From: CAZHCA01 sp964530825
Lineage (GTDB): Bacteria > Bacteroidota > Bacteroidia > Chitinophagales > Saprospiraceae
Length of the DNA: 64,000 nt
Reading direction: 5' to 3'
NCBI GenBank assembly: GCA_964530825.1
Contig: CAZHCA010000002.1
Span: forward strand, 300,237 to 364,236
The notes under the pieces are model-generated. The model was given only the letters and a program-made list of their open reading frames with translations, was not told the origin of the DNA and made no database searches. Positions 37,046 through 45,437 of the stretch are shown here, in pieces (position 1 is the first letter of the stretch; every line of letters starts with the position of its first letter). The position numbers and the translations under genes are program-made.

Positions 37046-38331
37046 CAGTATCCAAACATTTTGGGCAGCCAGGTGCTCAAGCCTGGCACATAAGTAATCA
37101 ACAGTAATACGAGCAGCATTACGGCAAACAATGGCAACAACGGCCGGATGATACGGCTGATTGTCGTGCCTGCTACGCCAACCCCCACAAAAAGAACGGA
37201 GCCCACCGGTGGCGTACATAGGCCAATACAGAGATTTAAAATCATGACAATACCAAAGTGAATAGGGTCCATACCCAGCGAGGTGACTACGGGCAAGAAT
37301 ATGGGGGTGAAAATCAAAACGGCCGGCGTCATGTCCATGAAGATGCCAACGAACAAAAGTACGAGGTTGACTACCAATAGAATGGCGAACTTGCTCTCGG
37401 TATAGGCCAATAGGCCATTTGCAATCCGTCCGGGTAAGTGTTCGAATGCCATGACCCATGACATGGACATGGAGGTGCCGATCAACAGCATCACAATGGC
37501 AGTGGTGCCAACGGCTTTCAGGAACAGGGGGCTTAATTCTTTAATGCTCACTTCCCGGTAATAGAATGCCAATACCAAACAGTAGAGTACCGCGACGGCT
37601 GAAGCTTCCGTAGCGGTAAAAACACCAGCTACAATACCTCCGATAACAATGACCAAAAGCATCAAGCTGGGCAGAGCCTGCAAAAAGGCCCGCAGTATTT
37701 CATACAGTGAACTGCGGCGCTCTTTTCCGTAGTTGCGGCGCTTGGCCCAGATGCCGGCTGCGATCATGAGCGATAAGCCAATAAGCAAACCCGGTATATA
37801 CCCTGCCAGGAATAGGGCCGCAATGGAAACGCCCCCACTGGCCAGGGAGTAAACGATCAGGATATTGCTTGGCGGAATAATCAGACCCGTAGTGGCAGAT
37901 GTGACGTTCACCGCCGCCGCAAAAGGTTTGCTGTAGCCTTCCTCTTCCATCTCCTTGCCCATAAACCCGCCGATAGCCGATGCCGCCGCTACTGCTGACC
38001 CGGCAATGGCTCCAAATAACATGGCGGCTATGATATTGACGTGCGCCAGGCCGCCAGGTAGCCCCCCGACGATCGTTTTCGCAAAGCTGATCAACCGCTT
38101 AGCAATTCCCCCTTGGTTCATGATTTGACCCGCTAGAATAAAGAACGGTATTGCCAGCAGCGAGAAGCTGTCTAATGCCGTCGCCATGCGTTGTGCTACG
38201 GTGGTAAAAGCAGGCATGGCCGGTATGGAAACCAGCATAGTGAATGTGCTGCTCAGTCCGATACTCCATGCGATAGGAACGCCAATAGAGAGCAAAATCA
38301 AGAAACTGAAAACGAGTATGGCAATTTCCAA
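37045..38331 (-). CDS. TRAP transporter large permease (DctM type)
   Basis: A 428-residue inner-membrane protein with about a dozen hydrophobic helices and DctM signatures (FFILAGQIMNQGGIAKRLI, AIAGSAVAAASAIGGFM, IPPSNILIVYSLASGG, LCIGLCTPPVGSVLFVG). With the DctQ and DctP partners upstream it forms a sodium-driven tripartite uptake system. Position between uronate-catabolic enzymes indicates hexuronate or short oligouronate as substrate. It starts 2 bp after dctQ and shares a base with uxaA. Confidence 0.95.
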   Translation of the reverse strand: MEIAILVFSFLILLSIGVPIAWSIGLSSTFTMLVSIPAMPAFTTVAQRMATALDSFSLLAIPFFILAGQIMNQGGIAKRLISFAKTIVGGLPGGLAHVNIIAAMLFGAIAGSAVAAASAIGGFMGKEMEEEGYSKPFAAAVNVTSATTGLIIPPSNILIVYSLASGGVSIAALFLAGYIPGLLIGLSLMIAAGIWAKRRNYGKERRSSLYEILRAFLQALPSLMLLVIVIGGIVAGVFTATEASAVAVLYCLVLAFYYREVSIKELSPLFLKAVGTTAIVMLLIGTSMSMSWVMAFEHLPGRIANGLLAYTESKFAILLVVNLVLLFVGIFMDMTPAVLIFTPIFLPVVTSLGMDPIHFGIVMILNLCIGLCTPPVGSVLFVGVGVAGTTISRIIRPLLPLFAVMLLVLLLITYVPGLSTWLPKMFGY

Positions 38332-38333
38332 AG

Positions 38334-38786
38334 CTATTCGTTTTTAAAGGAAGAAAGTTTATAACAAATGATGATCAAGCCGCTCAGTGGCAGCACCAGG
38401 TAAACTACTTCCATAGGGATACTCATGGCCGGCGAGGACTGCCCCAGTAAATTGGTGAGATAAACTAGGCGGCCTCCCCCCACGAGGAGTACAGCTGCTG
38501 CAAACATCAATACTAATATATCGATCAACCGCAGCAGGTATACTCGCTGTTGCCCTTGTAAATACTCAGGTAGCAGAGTGATGGACAGGTGCATCCGTTG
38601 GCCGGAAGCCCAGGCGGCACCAAGCAGGCCAATCCAGATGAGGAGAAACCGCGCCAACTCTTCCGACCAACTAGCCTGGCTGCCCAGGGCATAGCGGGTA
38701 AAAACGCCCCAGAGTACCGATACACAGATTAATATCATGAGTAGAAAAAGAACAAATTCCAATATACTGTCTAGCAGCGTTTTCAT
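38334..38786 (-). CDS. TRAP transporter small permease (DctQ type)
   Basis: A 150-residue four-helix membrane protein of the DctQ family (ILICVSVLWGVFTRYALG, ASWSEELARFLLIWIGLLGAAWA, MHLSITLLP). It connects the substrate-binding protein to the large permease. It overlaps dctP by 4 bp (ATGA) and is followed by dctM after 2 bp, so the three subunits are translated together. Confidence 0.93.
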   Translation of the reverse strand: MKTLLDSILEFVLFLLMILICVSVLWGVFTRYALGSQASWSEELARFLLIWIGLLGAAWASGQRMHLSITLLPEYLQGQQRVYLLRLIDILVLMFAAAVLLVGGGRLVYLTNLLGQSSPAMSIPMEVVYLVLPLSGLIIICYKLSSFKNE

Positions 38787-39763
38787 TCCACAGCTTTTAT
38801 CCTTTGAATTAGTTCGTAGATGGTGGGTTCGTCTTGGTATTGTTCCAGCAAGTGCTGGGTCTGTTCAAAAAATGGTGCTTTGTCTGGCCGGATGACTTCT
38901 ACCCCTGCTTCCTGCACTGCCGCCAGCGCTTTTACTTCTGCAGCCTGCCACAGTTTGCGCTGGTAATTGGTGGCAACAATTGCGGCTTCTTGAAGCCACT
39001 GCTGCTCTTGGCGACTCAGGCGGTTCCAGAGTGGCATGCCGATCAGTAGTATGTCGGGTACGGCTGTATGTTGGTTGAGGACGTAGTATTTACAAACTTC
39101 ATAGTGGTGCGATAGGTAAAAACTTGGCGGGTTATTTTCTGCACCATCGACTACTCCTTGCTGCAGTGCTGTGTAAAGCTCGCCCCATGATATTGGGGTC
39201 GGGGAAGCTCCGAGAGCGCTGACCAGCTGCATAGCAGTGGCACTTTCTTGCACCCGTATCTTCAAGCCTTGCAGGTCCCCTGGGTGCCTTACCGGCTTTT
39301 CTTTGGTATAGAAAGAGCGTTGGCCAGCATCGAAATAAGCTAAACCTCTCAGCTGGGCGGGTACGCTGGCCAAAAGTAACTCCTGGCCAAGCGGGCTATC
39401 TTGGACTCGGTAAGCATGGCTGCGGTCCCGGAAGATATAAGGCAAGCTTAGTACTTTCATCTCGGGTGTGAAGCCTTCCAGTACTGCCGAAGAGACTTTG
39501 GTCATTCCCAGACTGCCAATCTGCAACAGCTCCAGGCATTGTCGTTCTGTGCCTAGTTGTTGGTTAGGAAATATCTCAATTTGTAAGTAACCATTGGACA
39601 CGGAATCCACGTAGTCTGACATGAATTCCATCCCCTTGTGTACAGAATGAGCCACATCCAGGCCATGTGCCAGCCGGATGACCCGTCCACTTTCAACTTT
39701 GCCGCAGCCAGCCATGGCCAAGAGTGTCCAACAGCCAATTGTGCAAACAATCCATCGCTTCAT
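38783..39763 (-). CDS. TRAP transporter substrate-binding lipoprotein (DctP type)
   Basis: A 326-residue periplasmic binding protein with a lipoprotein signal (LLAMAGC, cysteine about residue 20). DctP-family features include LRGLAYFDAGQRSFYTKEKPV and the arginine-containing LKIRVQES segment that clamps the substrate carboxylate, followed by GASPTPISWGELYTALQQGVVDGAENNP. The ligand is predicted to be a hexuronate given the neighbouring uxa/kdg genes. As a lipoprotein it is tethered, unlike most soluble DctP proteins. Confidence 0.94.
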   Translation of the reverse strand: MKRWIVCTIGCWTLLAMAGCGKVESGRVIRLAHGLDVAHSVHKGMEFMSDYVDSVSNGYLQIEIFPNQQLGTERQCLELLQIGSLGMTKVSSAVLEGFTPEMKVLSLPYIFRDRSHAYRVQDSPLGQELLLASVPAQLRGLAYFDAGQRSFYTKEKPVRHPGDLQGLKIRVQESATAMQLVSALGASPTPISWGELYTALQQGVVDGAENNPPSFYLSHHYEVCKYYVLNQHTAVPDILLIGMPLWNRLSRQEQQWLQEAAIVATNYQRKLWQAAEVKALAAVQEAGVEVIRPDKAPFFEQTQHLLEQYQDEPTIYELIQRIKAVE

Positions 39764-39772
39764 AACAATTTT

Positions 39773-40435
39773 TTACGGTTGCAAAAGGGCTAAAGTGTCC
39801 CGGATGCGTTCTTCCAATTCATCAAATTGCTGCTCTGCTACCAGCTCTTTGCTGATAAGCTTGGAGCCCATGCCTACACAGGCCGCGCCGGCCTCCATCC
39901 AAGTGTTTAGGCTCTCTGCCGAGGGGGCTACCCCTCCAGTAGGCATAATGCGCGTCCAGGGCTGCGGGCCAAGTATAGCCTTCACAAAACCCGGGCCGTA
40001 CACGCCGCCGGGGAATAGTTTCACAATTTCACAACCCAGCTCCTCCGCCCGGCCGATTTCCGTAAGGGAGCCACAACCCGGAAAGTAGGGCACTTTTCGG
40101 CGGTTGCATACCTGAGCAATATCTTCCCGCAAACTGGCAGATACCACAAAAGCCGCTCCCAGATTCATGTACAACGAGGCGGTGGCGGCATCGGTCACCG
40201 AACCCACCCCCAGCATCATCCCCGGCAGTTCTTGGCGGGTATAACGGCTCAACTGGGTGAACACCTCGTGCGCAAAAGCCCCCCGGTTGACAAACTCCAG
40301 CAGCCGCCCGCCACCCCGGTAGCAGGCTTTAAGTACCTCCTTTCCCACCTCAGGGTCCGGATGGTAGAATAGGGGTAGTAACTTCTGCTCCGCTATCTTG
40401 TTCAGTACCGCCATGCGGCTGTAATCTTGCTTCAT
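39773..40435 (-). CDS. eda: KDPG aldolase (bifunctional 2-keto-4-hydroxyglutarate/KDPG aldolase)
   Basis: About 220 residues, of the class I KDPG/KHG aldolase family. The catalytic glutamate lies in RLLEFVNRG, and the Schiff-base lysine in IVKLFPGG, followed by the phosphate-binding MPTGGV loop. It cleaves KDPG to pyruvate and glyceraldehyde-3-phosphate, the last step for both uronate branches. ATGs at 40441 and 40435 are both possible; the purine-rich AAAAAAGA sits at ribosome-binding distance only from 40435. It begins 12 bp after kdgK. Confidence 0.93.
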   Translation of the reverse strand: MKQDYSRMAVLNKIAEQKLLPLFYHPDPEVGKEVLKACYRGGGRLLEFVNRGAFAHEVFTQLSRYTRQELPGMMLGVGSVTDAATASLYMNLGAAFVVSASLREDIAQVCNRRKVPYFPGCGSLTEIGRAEELGCEIVKLFPGGVYGPGFVKAILGPQPWTRIMPTGGVAPSAESLNTWMEAGAACVGMGSKLISKELVAEQQFDELEERIRDTLALLQP

Positions 40436-40447
40436 AGCCATTCTTTT

Positions 40448-41485
40448 TTAACGGGCTACCCGCCCGGAGGCGTCGCCAGCCATCAGTTTTTCTACTTCTG
40501 CCACCGTTACCTGATTGGCATCGCCGTATATCGTATGCTTCAGGCAGGAGGCCGCCACAGCAAAATTCAGGGCTTTCTGGTCATCGTTTGGGTAAGCCAG
40601 CAGGCCGTATATCAATCCGCCCATAAAACTATCCCCGCCGCCAACGCGGTCCACAATATGCGTGATCTGGTAGGTAGGGGCTTCGTAGAGCGTACTTCCG
40701 TCGTACAAAACCCCCGACCAGGTATTATGGCTGGCGTTGATGCTGCCCCGAAGGGTGGTGATGACCTTCTTGGCTCGGGGGAACATATCCATCAACTGCC
40801 GAAGCACAGACAAGTAAGCTTTCCCCTCTACCGAACCGCCCTGGGTGACGTCGACCGTTTCGGGGTGGAGACCGAAATGCTTCTCAGCGTCTTCCTCATT
40901 GCCCAAGATGATATCGCAGCCTTCTACCAGGGCAGGCATCACCTCTCCCGGTTTTTTTCCGTATTTCCACAAATTCTTGCGGTAGTTCAGGTCGGTAGAT
41001 ACGGTAACTCCCATGCGGTTGGCTATTTGGATGGCCTCCAGGCAGGCGTCCGCTGCCCCCTGCGACAAGGCAGGCGTGATGCCCGTCCAGTGAAACCACT
41101 GCGCATCAGCGAAAACAGCTTCCCAGTCGATCATCCCTTTTTCTACACTGGCCATACCGGAGTGCGCCCGGTCGTAGACCACTTTGCTGCCGCGGCTCAC
41201 CGCTCCTATTTCCAGAAAGTAAATCCCCAAGCGCTCTCCCCCCCGCAGGACGTGAGAGGTGCCGACCCGCCGCTTGCGCATTTCCATCAGCGCGCATTCT
41301 CCGATGTCGTTGTCGGGTACGCGGGTGACAAATTCAGTCGGCAAGCCATAGTTGGCCAAGGATACCGCGACATTACTCTCACCGCCCCCGTAGATCGCTT
41401 CAAAAGTTTGGGTCTGGCTGAAACGGCGATGTCCGGGTGGTGCCAACCGCAGCATGATTTCTCCGAATGTGACAATTTTCTTCAT
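40448..41485 (-). CDS. kdgK: 2-dehydro-3-deoxygluconokinase (PfkB family)
   Basis: About 345 residues, a ribokinase/PfkB sugar kinase. The N-terminal GEIMLRLAPPG and YGGGESNVAVSLANYG blocks bind the substrate; the C-terminal DRVGGGDSFMGGLIYG carries the catalytic aspartate and anion hole. It phosphorylates KDG to KDPG. The start is the ATG at 41485 (MKKIVTFGE), 20 bp after uxaC; a TTG further upstream overlaps uxaC but lacks family homology. It links UxaA and UxuA output to Eda. Confidence 0.93.
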   Translation of the reverse strand: MKKIVTFGEIMLRLAPPGHRRFSQTQTFEAIYGGGESNVAVSLANYGLPTEFVTRVPDNDIGECALMEMRKRRVGTSHVLRGGERLGIYFLEIGAVSRGSKVVYDRAHSGMASVEKGMIDWEAVFADAQWFHWTGITPALSQGAADACLEAIQIANRMGVTVSTDLNYRKNLWKYGKKPGEVMPALVEGCDIILGNEEDAEKHFGLHPETVDVTQGGSVEGKAYLSVLRQLMDMFPRAKKVITTLRGSINASHNTWSGVLYDGSTLYEAPTYQITHIVDRVGGGDSFMGGLIYGLLAYPNDDQKALNFAVAASCLKHTIYGDANQVTVAEVEKLMAGDASGRVAR

Positions 41486-41505
41486 GGCTAAAGGTTGTTT
41501 TTTGC

Positions 41506-42936
41506 TCAAAAGTCAAAGTATCGTTTGGCGTTGTGATAGCAAATATCCTGAACAAGCTTGCCGATCCAAGGCAAGTCGGCAGGAAGGTGCCCCCGCTCGA
41601 TGTCGCTGCCAAAAAGGTTGCATAGCAAGCGCCGGAAGTATTCATGTCGTGGGTAGGATAAGAAAGAACGGCTGTCTGTAAGCATACCAATAAATTGGCT
41701 GAGCAGGCCCATGTTGGAAAGGGTATTGATTTGCTGTTCCATCCCGTCGAGTTGGTCCAGGAACCACCAGGCCGAGCCGTACTGCACTTTGCCCGCCTGA
41801 CTGCCATCATTAAAATTGCCTACCATGGTAGCGAATACGGCGTTATCCGCGGGATTGAGGTTGTACAAAATCGTTTTCGGCAACTGATCAGTACGGTCCA
41901 GTGCATCGAGGTGGCTGGAGAGGGCCCTGGCCTGGCTGAAATCCCCAATACTGTCGAAGCCCGTATCAGGCCCCAACTGGTCAAACAAGCGGGTATTGTT
42001 GTTGCGCAGGGCACCGAGGTGGAATTGCTGTGCCCAGTTTCTGGCGTGGTACATTCTGCCCAATTCGATAAGGGTGGCAGATTGATACGCCCAAATCTCC
42101 TCTTGACTGACTGGCTGGACGGCGAGTGCTTTTTGAAATACGGTTTCGGCTTTTGCCGATGCATCGGGTGCAAACGGAAGCTGGTTCAGGCCGTGGTCGG
42201 CCAGGCGGGCACCGTGGGCGTGGAAATAATCAGCCCGGCTCTGCAGCGCGGCGCAAAGGCTGGCGAAATCGGTAATGTCCAATCCGGCGGCATCCCCCAG
42301 CTTGTCAATATAAGCTTTCCATCCGGGTTGTTGAACCATTAAGGCTTTGTCGGGGCGAAAGGTAGGTAGCACTTTCAGCTCCCAATCGCTGTCCGCTATA
42401 GTTTTGTGAGCTGCCAAATCATCTACCGGGTCGTCGGTCGTGCAAACCACCTCCACGCGCATCTTTTCCAACAAACCGCGCACCCGGAAGTCGTCTTTCG
42501 AAAGCAGGGCGTTACAGGACTCATAAACCGGCTGTGCGTTAGCGGAAGTGAGGAGCTGATCGATGCCGAAGTACCGCTTAAGTTCAAGGTGTGTCCAGTG
42601 GTACAATGGGTTGCGCAGGGTGTAGGGAACGGTTGAGGCCCAGGCTTCGAATTTCGCTGCAGGAGTAGCCTGCCCAGTGATGTAGTGCTCAGCAACTCCA
42701 TTCGTACGCATGGCTCTCCATTTGTAATGGTCTCCCTCCAACCAGGCTTCTGTTAGGTTGGCAAACTGCCGGTTGTGCGCAATATCCTGAGGCGGCAGAT
42801 GGCAATGGTAGTCGATAATGGGCAGAGATCTGGCATAATCGTGGTAAAGCGTGGCTGCATAGTCGTTTTCCAACAAGAAGTTGTCGCCCAGGAATGACTG
42901 GTGTTGCTGGTCGTAGGAAATTTTATTGTCTGTCAT
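41506..42936 (-). CDS. uxaC: Uronate isomerase
   Basis: A 476-residue amidohydrolase-fold isomerase. The metal-binding DYHCHLPPQDIAHN lies near residue 38, followed by NLTEAWLEGDHYKWRAMRTNGV, with CTTDDPVDDL near 190 and the C-terminal DSRSFLSYPRHEYFRRLLC; all are UxaC signatures. It converts galacturonate to tagaturonate and glucuronate to fructuronate, so it stands at the head of both branches. It is followed closely by kdgK. Confidence 0.95.
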   Translation of the reverse strand: MTDNKISYDQQHQSFLGDNFLLENDYAATLYHDYARSLPIIDYHCHLPPQDIAHNRQFANLTEAWLEGDHYKWRAMRTNGVAEHYITGQATPAAKFEAWASTVPYTLRNPLYHWTHLELKRYFGIDQLLTSANAQPVYESCNALLSKDDFRVRGLLEKMRVEVVCTTDDPVDDLAAHKTIADSDWELKVLPTFRPDKALMVQQPGWKAYIDKLGDAAGLDITDFASLCAALQSRADYFHAHGARLADHGLNQLPFAPDASAKAETVFQKALAVQPVSQEEIWAYQSATLIELGRMYHARNWAQQFHLGALRNNNTRLFDQLGPDTGFDSIGDFSQARALSSHLDALDRTDQLPKTILYNLNPADNAVFATMVGNFNDGSQAGKVQYGSAWWFLDQLDGMEQQINTLSNMGLLSQFIGMLTDSRSFLSYPRHEYFRRLLCNLFGSDIERGHLPADLPWIGKLVQDICYHNAKRYFDF

Positions 42937-42969
42937 TATGTGCGGTCTGTTTACTGAAATGTAGATTGT

Positions 42970-44178
42970 TTATTTGCGTTCTGCTTTCATTGCCTTTTCG
43001 TTGACAATGAGGCCAAGGCCAGGCTCTTGCGGCACCTCCAAATACCCATCTTCAAAACGGAAGTAGTTATCGAATAGCCCGAGTAGGCTGCCGTAGCCTT
43101 CGCCCTCGCGTTTGCCCGCATACTCCTGAAAGTGGGCAGCATTGGGTATGGAAGCCAACAATTGCAGACTGGCAGCAGTAGCCAGTGTGGGTTTTGAATT
43201 GTGCACCATCACCTGCTTGCCGAAGACATGGGCAATGGCAGCAGCTTTTTTACAATCCGTAATTCCGCCGCATTTAATTACATCGATGTTGACGAGATCG
43301 ACACCTGTTTCCGCCAGCAACGCTTTTACCATCCAAGAACTGTACTCGTGCTCTCCGGCCATCACGGGAATATCCAAATCCTGGACGACCTGCCGCAGCC
43401 CATCGTAATCTTGCTGGAAGACGGGTTCTTCCAGGGCTGCAATATTAAAATGTTCATAAAGTTTTTTAGCCATTACCGTTGCTTGGGCGGGCGTGTAGCC
43501 ATTGTTGAAATCGATGAACAGGCGAATATCATCGCCAATAGCTTGGCGTATAGCTTTGACGCACGCAAAGGTATCATCCGGGTAAGGGTTGACATTCTCT
43601 TGCCGGATTTGCATGCGTGCTTTTACGGCTTTGTAGCCTTGATCCACAAAATCGGCAGCGATGCGGGCCATTTCCTGCGGGCTGCGGTAGTCATACCCGC
43701 CTTTGTCGCGGCCATAGCTACCGTAGACACCTATTTTTTGCTTACCATTACCTCCGAGCAGTTGGTGGACGGGCAGGCTGAGTATCTTTCCTTTTAAGTC
43801 CCATATTGCATTATCAATACCGGCTAGCGAGCCTGGATGTAAGCCGCTCATTCCCGTTTCTAGCCCTTTTAGATAGGCTTCCATCCAGATTTCTTCACTG
43901 TCGAAAGGGTTTTTGCCCAGAACATATTTCTTAAGCTCTTTTTCTATGTATAAACTGGTGAAATCCCGGTTGCTGCCATCACTTTCCCCCCAGCCGCTTA
44001 TGCCCGTATTGGTGCTTACTTTGACAAAGTTAGCTTTCTTAAAACGGTAGCATTCCACATCTGTAATGCGGACATCATCTGGCTTTTCAGGTAGCTGTGC
44101 TTTCGTCGTTTGTGGCAAAATGCTGCCTATTGTACCCAGCCCCAGCATATGCAGGAAGTCTTTTCGCTTCATCATCAT
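42970..44178 (-). CDS. Enolase-superfamily (mandelate racemase/MLE) protein, probably exported
   Basis: A 402-residue enolase-superfamily enzyme. The N-terminal capping domain (about 38-150) precedes a TIM barrel with a KARMQI segment (catalytic base region), metal ligands in LFIDFNNG (Asp), ALEEPV (Glu) and AGEHEY (Glu), and VMVHNSKPT with a catalytic histidine. It should abstract the alpha-proton of a carboxylate, most likely dehydrating an acid sugar. The N terminus (KRKDFLHMLGLGTIGSILPQ) looks like a Tat-type signal, so it may act in the periplasm. It starts on the last base of the upstream gene (TAATG). Substrate unknown. Confidence 0.85.
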   Translation of the reverse strand: MMMKRKDFLHMLGLGTIGSILPQTTKAQLPEKPDDVRITDVECYRFKKANFVKVSTNTGISGWGESDGSNRDFTSLYIEKELKKYVLGKNPFDSEEIWMEAYLKGLETGMSGLHPGSLAGIDNAIWDLKGKILSLPVHQLLGGNGKQKIGVYGSYGRDKGGYDYRSPQEMARIAADFVDQGYKAVKARMQIRQENVNPYPDDTFACVKAIRQAIGDDIRLFIDFNNGYTPAQATVMAKKLYEHFNIAALEEPVFQQDYDGLRQVVQDLDIPVMAGEHEYSSWMVKALLAETGVDLVNIDVIKCGGITDCKKAAAIAHVFGKQVMVHNSKPTLATAASLQLLASIPNAAHFQEYAGKREGEGYGSLLGLFDNYFRFEDGYLEVPQEPGLGLIVNEKAMKAERK

Positions 44179-45437
44179 TATGCTCCGTAGTAAGTTTGGT
44201 AATAAAGTGCCAGAAACCGCAAGCCAAATGAAGTGGCGATGTCCCTAACCCGAATAAGGGTACGGTCATCTTTGTGCCGCCGCCTCGTTTCCAAAAAAGC
44301 ACCCCGCAGATTGGGGTCGGGATGATCGGCAGCGAAGCGGTTTTGCATCACCCAGCGCGCCGCTTCCTGAATGGGCTTTTCGAATTCTTCCTTGTAGCCA
44401 TGCTCCCGCAGCTTGAGCCAGAGGATGCCCGCGAAAGAAACAGCAGACCCGCAGATGGAGCTTCGGTTCATGCGTTCGGGGTCGGTATAGTTGCGGTAGT
44501 AAATGACCCCGTCTTTTTTCTGCCAATCGATTACCGCTTTTCCGGTCCGGTAAGCTGCTTCCAGGTATCGGCGATCCCCCGTCAGTTTATACCCCTCAAT
44601 TAGAGACTCCGCGTACCAGATATTAGAACGGGGGTGCATTCGGCCTTTTTCCAAACTGTTAGGGTGGTAGTCCATCCAAAAGCCATTGTCGTGTTGCTTC
44701 TCGACCAGGCTGTTGCACAGGTTGATAAAGACTTTACGGTAGCGCTCCTCGCCCGTGAATTCATACATGTCTTTGAACAGAAACCCCTCGTTATTTGGGC
44801 GGGCCACCTGATGCACGGTAAGCTCCCCTTCGTAGAAAGGCGATTGGTCGGTCCATATCTCCCCTGTTTGGGCATCCACCAGATCGTAGATCAGCCCTTC
44901 TTCTTCCAAATAGAGGTGCTCCAGCGCCCATTGGCCGGCTCGGGTGGCAACCTCTGCGTAGCGCGGGTCACCGGTTAGCCGGGACAACTTGAACAGTCCG
45001 GGCGTCCCATCCGCAATAGTGGTGAAGTTGATCAATTCACCAACACTACCTCCGTGTACAGCCCGCAAGTATCCCTTCATCCGCGGATCATCTTCAATGG
45101 TTAGGGTAACCCACCAATTGCCAGCGTGCCGGGCGGCGGCCAGTAAACTACTATCCTGGGTAATTTCGTAGGCGTGCAGCAGCCCATTGATGACCTGCCC
45201 GGTGTGCCAGGCGGTCTCGTAAGCGTGCCACTTTCCATCCAGCCAGTCGTAATCACAGCGCGACCAGCCTTCCTCGTCAATCAGTACCTGGCTGGCGTAG
45301 TGACCGCCTTGCTGCAAGGCGGTTTTGATGGCTTCAGCGGAAGGTTGCTGCCCCAAGGCTGTTAAGCTGAAGCATAAACAAACGAAAAAGGAGTAAGCTC
45401 TTAGCATGGGAATAAGGTTGTCTCGTTTTAAATTCAT
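44178..45437 (-). CDS. Exported six-hairpin (alpha/alpha)6-barrel protein, putative glycosidase
   Basis: A 419-residue exported protein I cannot assign to a numbered family with confidence. The hydrophobic segment YSFFVCLCFSLTALGQ is the signal peptide. The mature part is helical with recurring hairpin motifs (WHTGQVINGLLHAYEIT, LFKLSRLTGDPRYAEVA, MYEFTGEERYRKVF, LIEGYKLTGDRRYLEAA) typical of six-hairpin glycosidases such as GH88, GH105 or GH154. Conserved acidic and aromatic positions (CDYDWLDGKWH) could form the active site. Overlap with the preceding GH28 gene as ATGA favours the start at 45437; 45407 is the alternative. Context suggests action on uronate-containing oligosaccharides. Confidence 0.7.
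   Translation of the reverse strand: MNLKRDNLIPMLRAYSFFVCLCFSLTALGQQPSAEAIKTALQQGGHYASQVLIDEEGWSRCDYDWLDGKWHAYETAWHTGQVINGLLHAYEITQDSSLLAAARHAGNWWVTLTIEDDPRMKGYLRAVHGGSVGELINFTTIADGTPGLFKLSRLTGDPRYAEVATRAGQWALEHLYLEEEGLIYDLVDAQTGEIWTDQSPFYEGELTVHQVARPNNEGFLFKDMYEFTGEERYRKVFINLCNSLVEKQHDNGFWMDYHPNSLEKGRMHPRSNIWYAESLIEGYKLTGDRRYLEAAYRTGKAVIDWQKKDGVIYYRNYTDPERMNRSSICGSAVSFAGILWLKLREHGYKEEFEKPIQEAARWVMQNRFAADHPDPNLRGAFLETRRRHKDDRTLIRVRDIATSFGLRFLALYYQTYYGA

Noticed and set aside
37046..37459. Open frame extending uxaA upstream to 37459
   Set aside because: This part lies wholly inside the TRAP large-permease gene in another frame and has no UxaA homology; the SAF domain begins right after the ATG at 37045.
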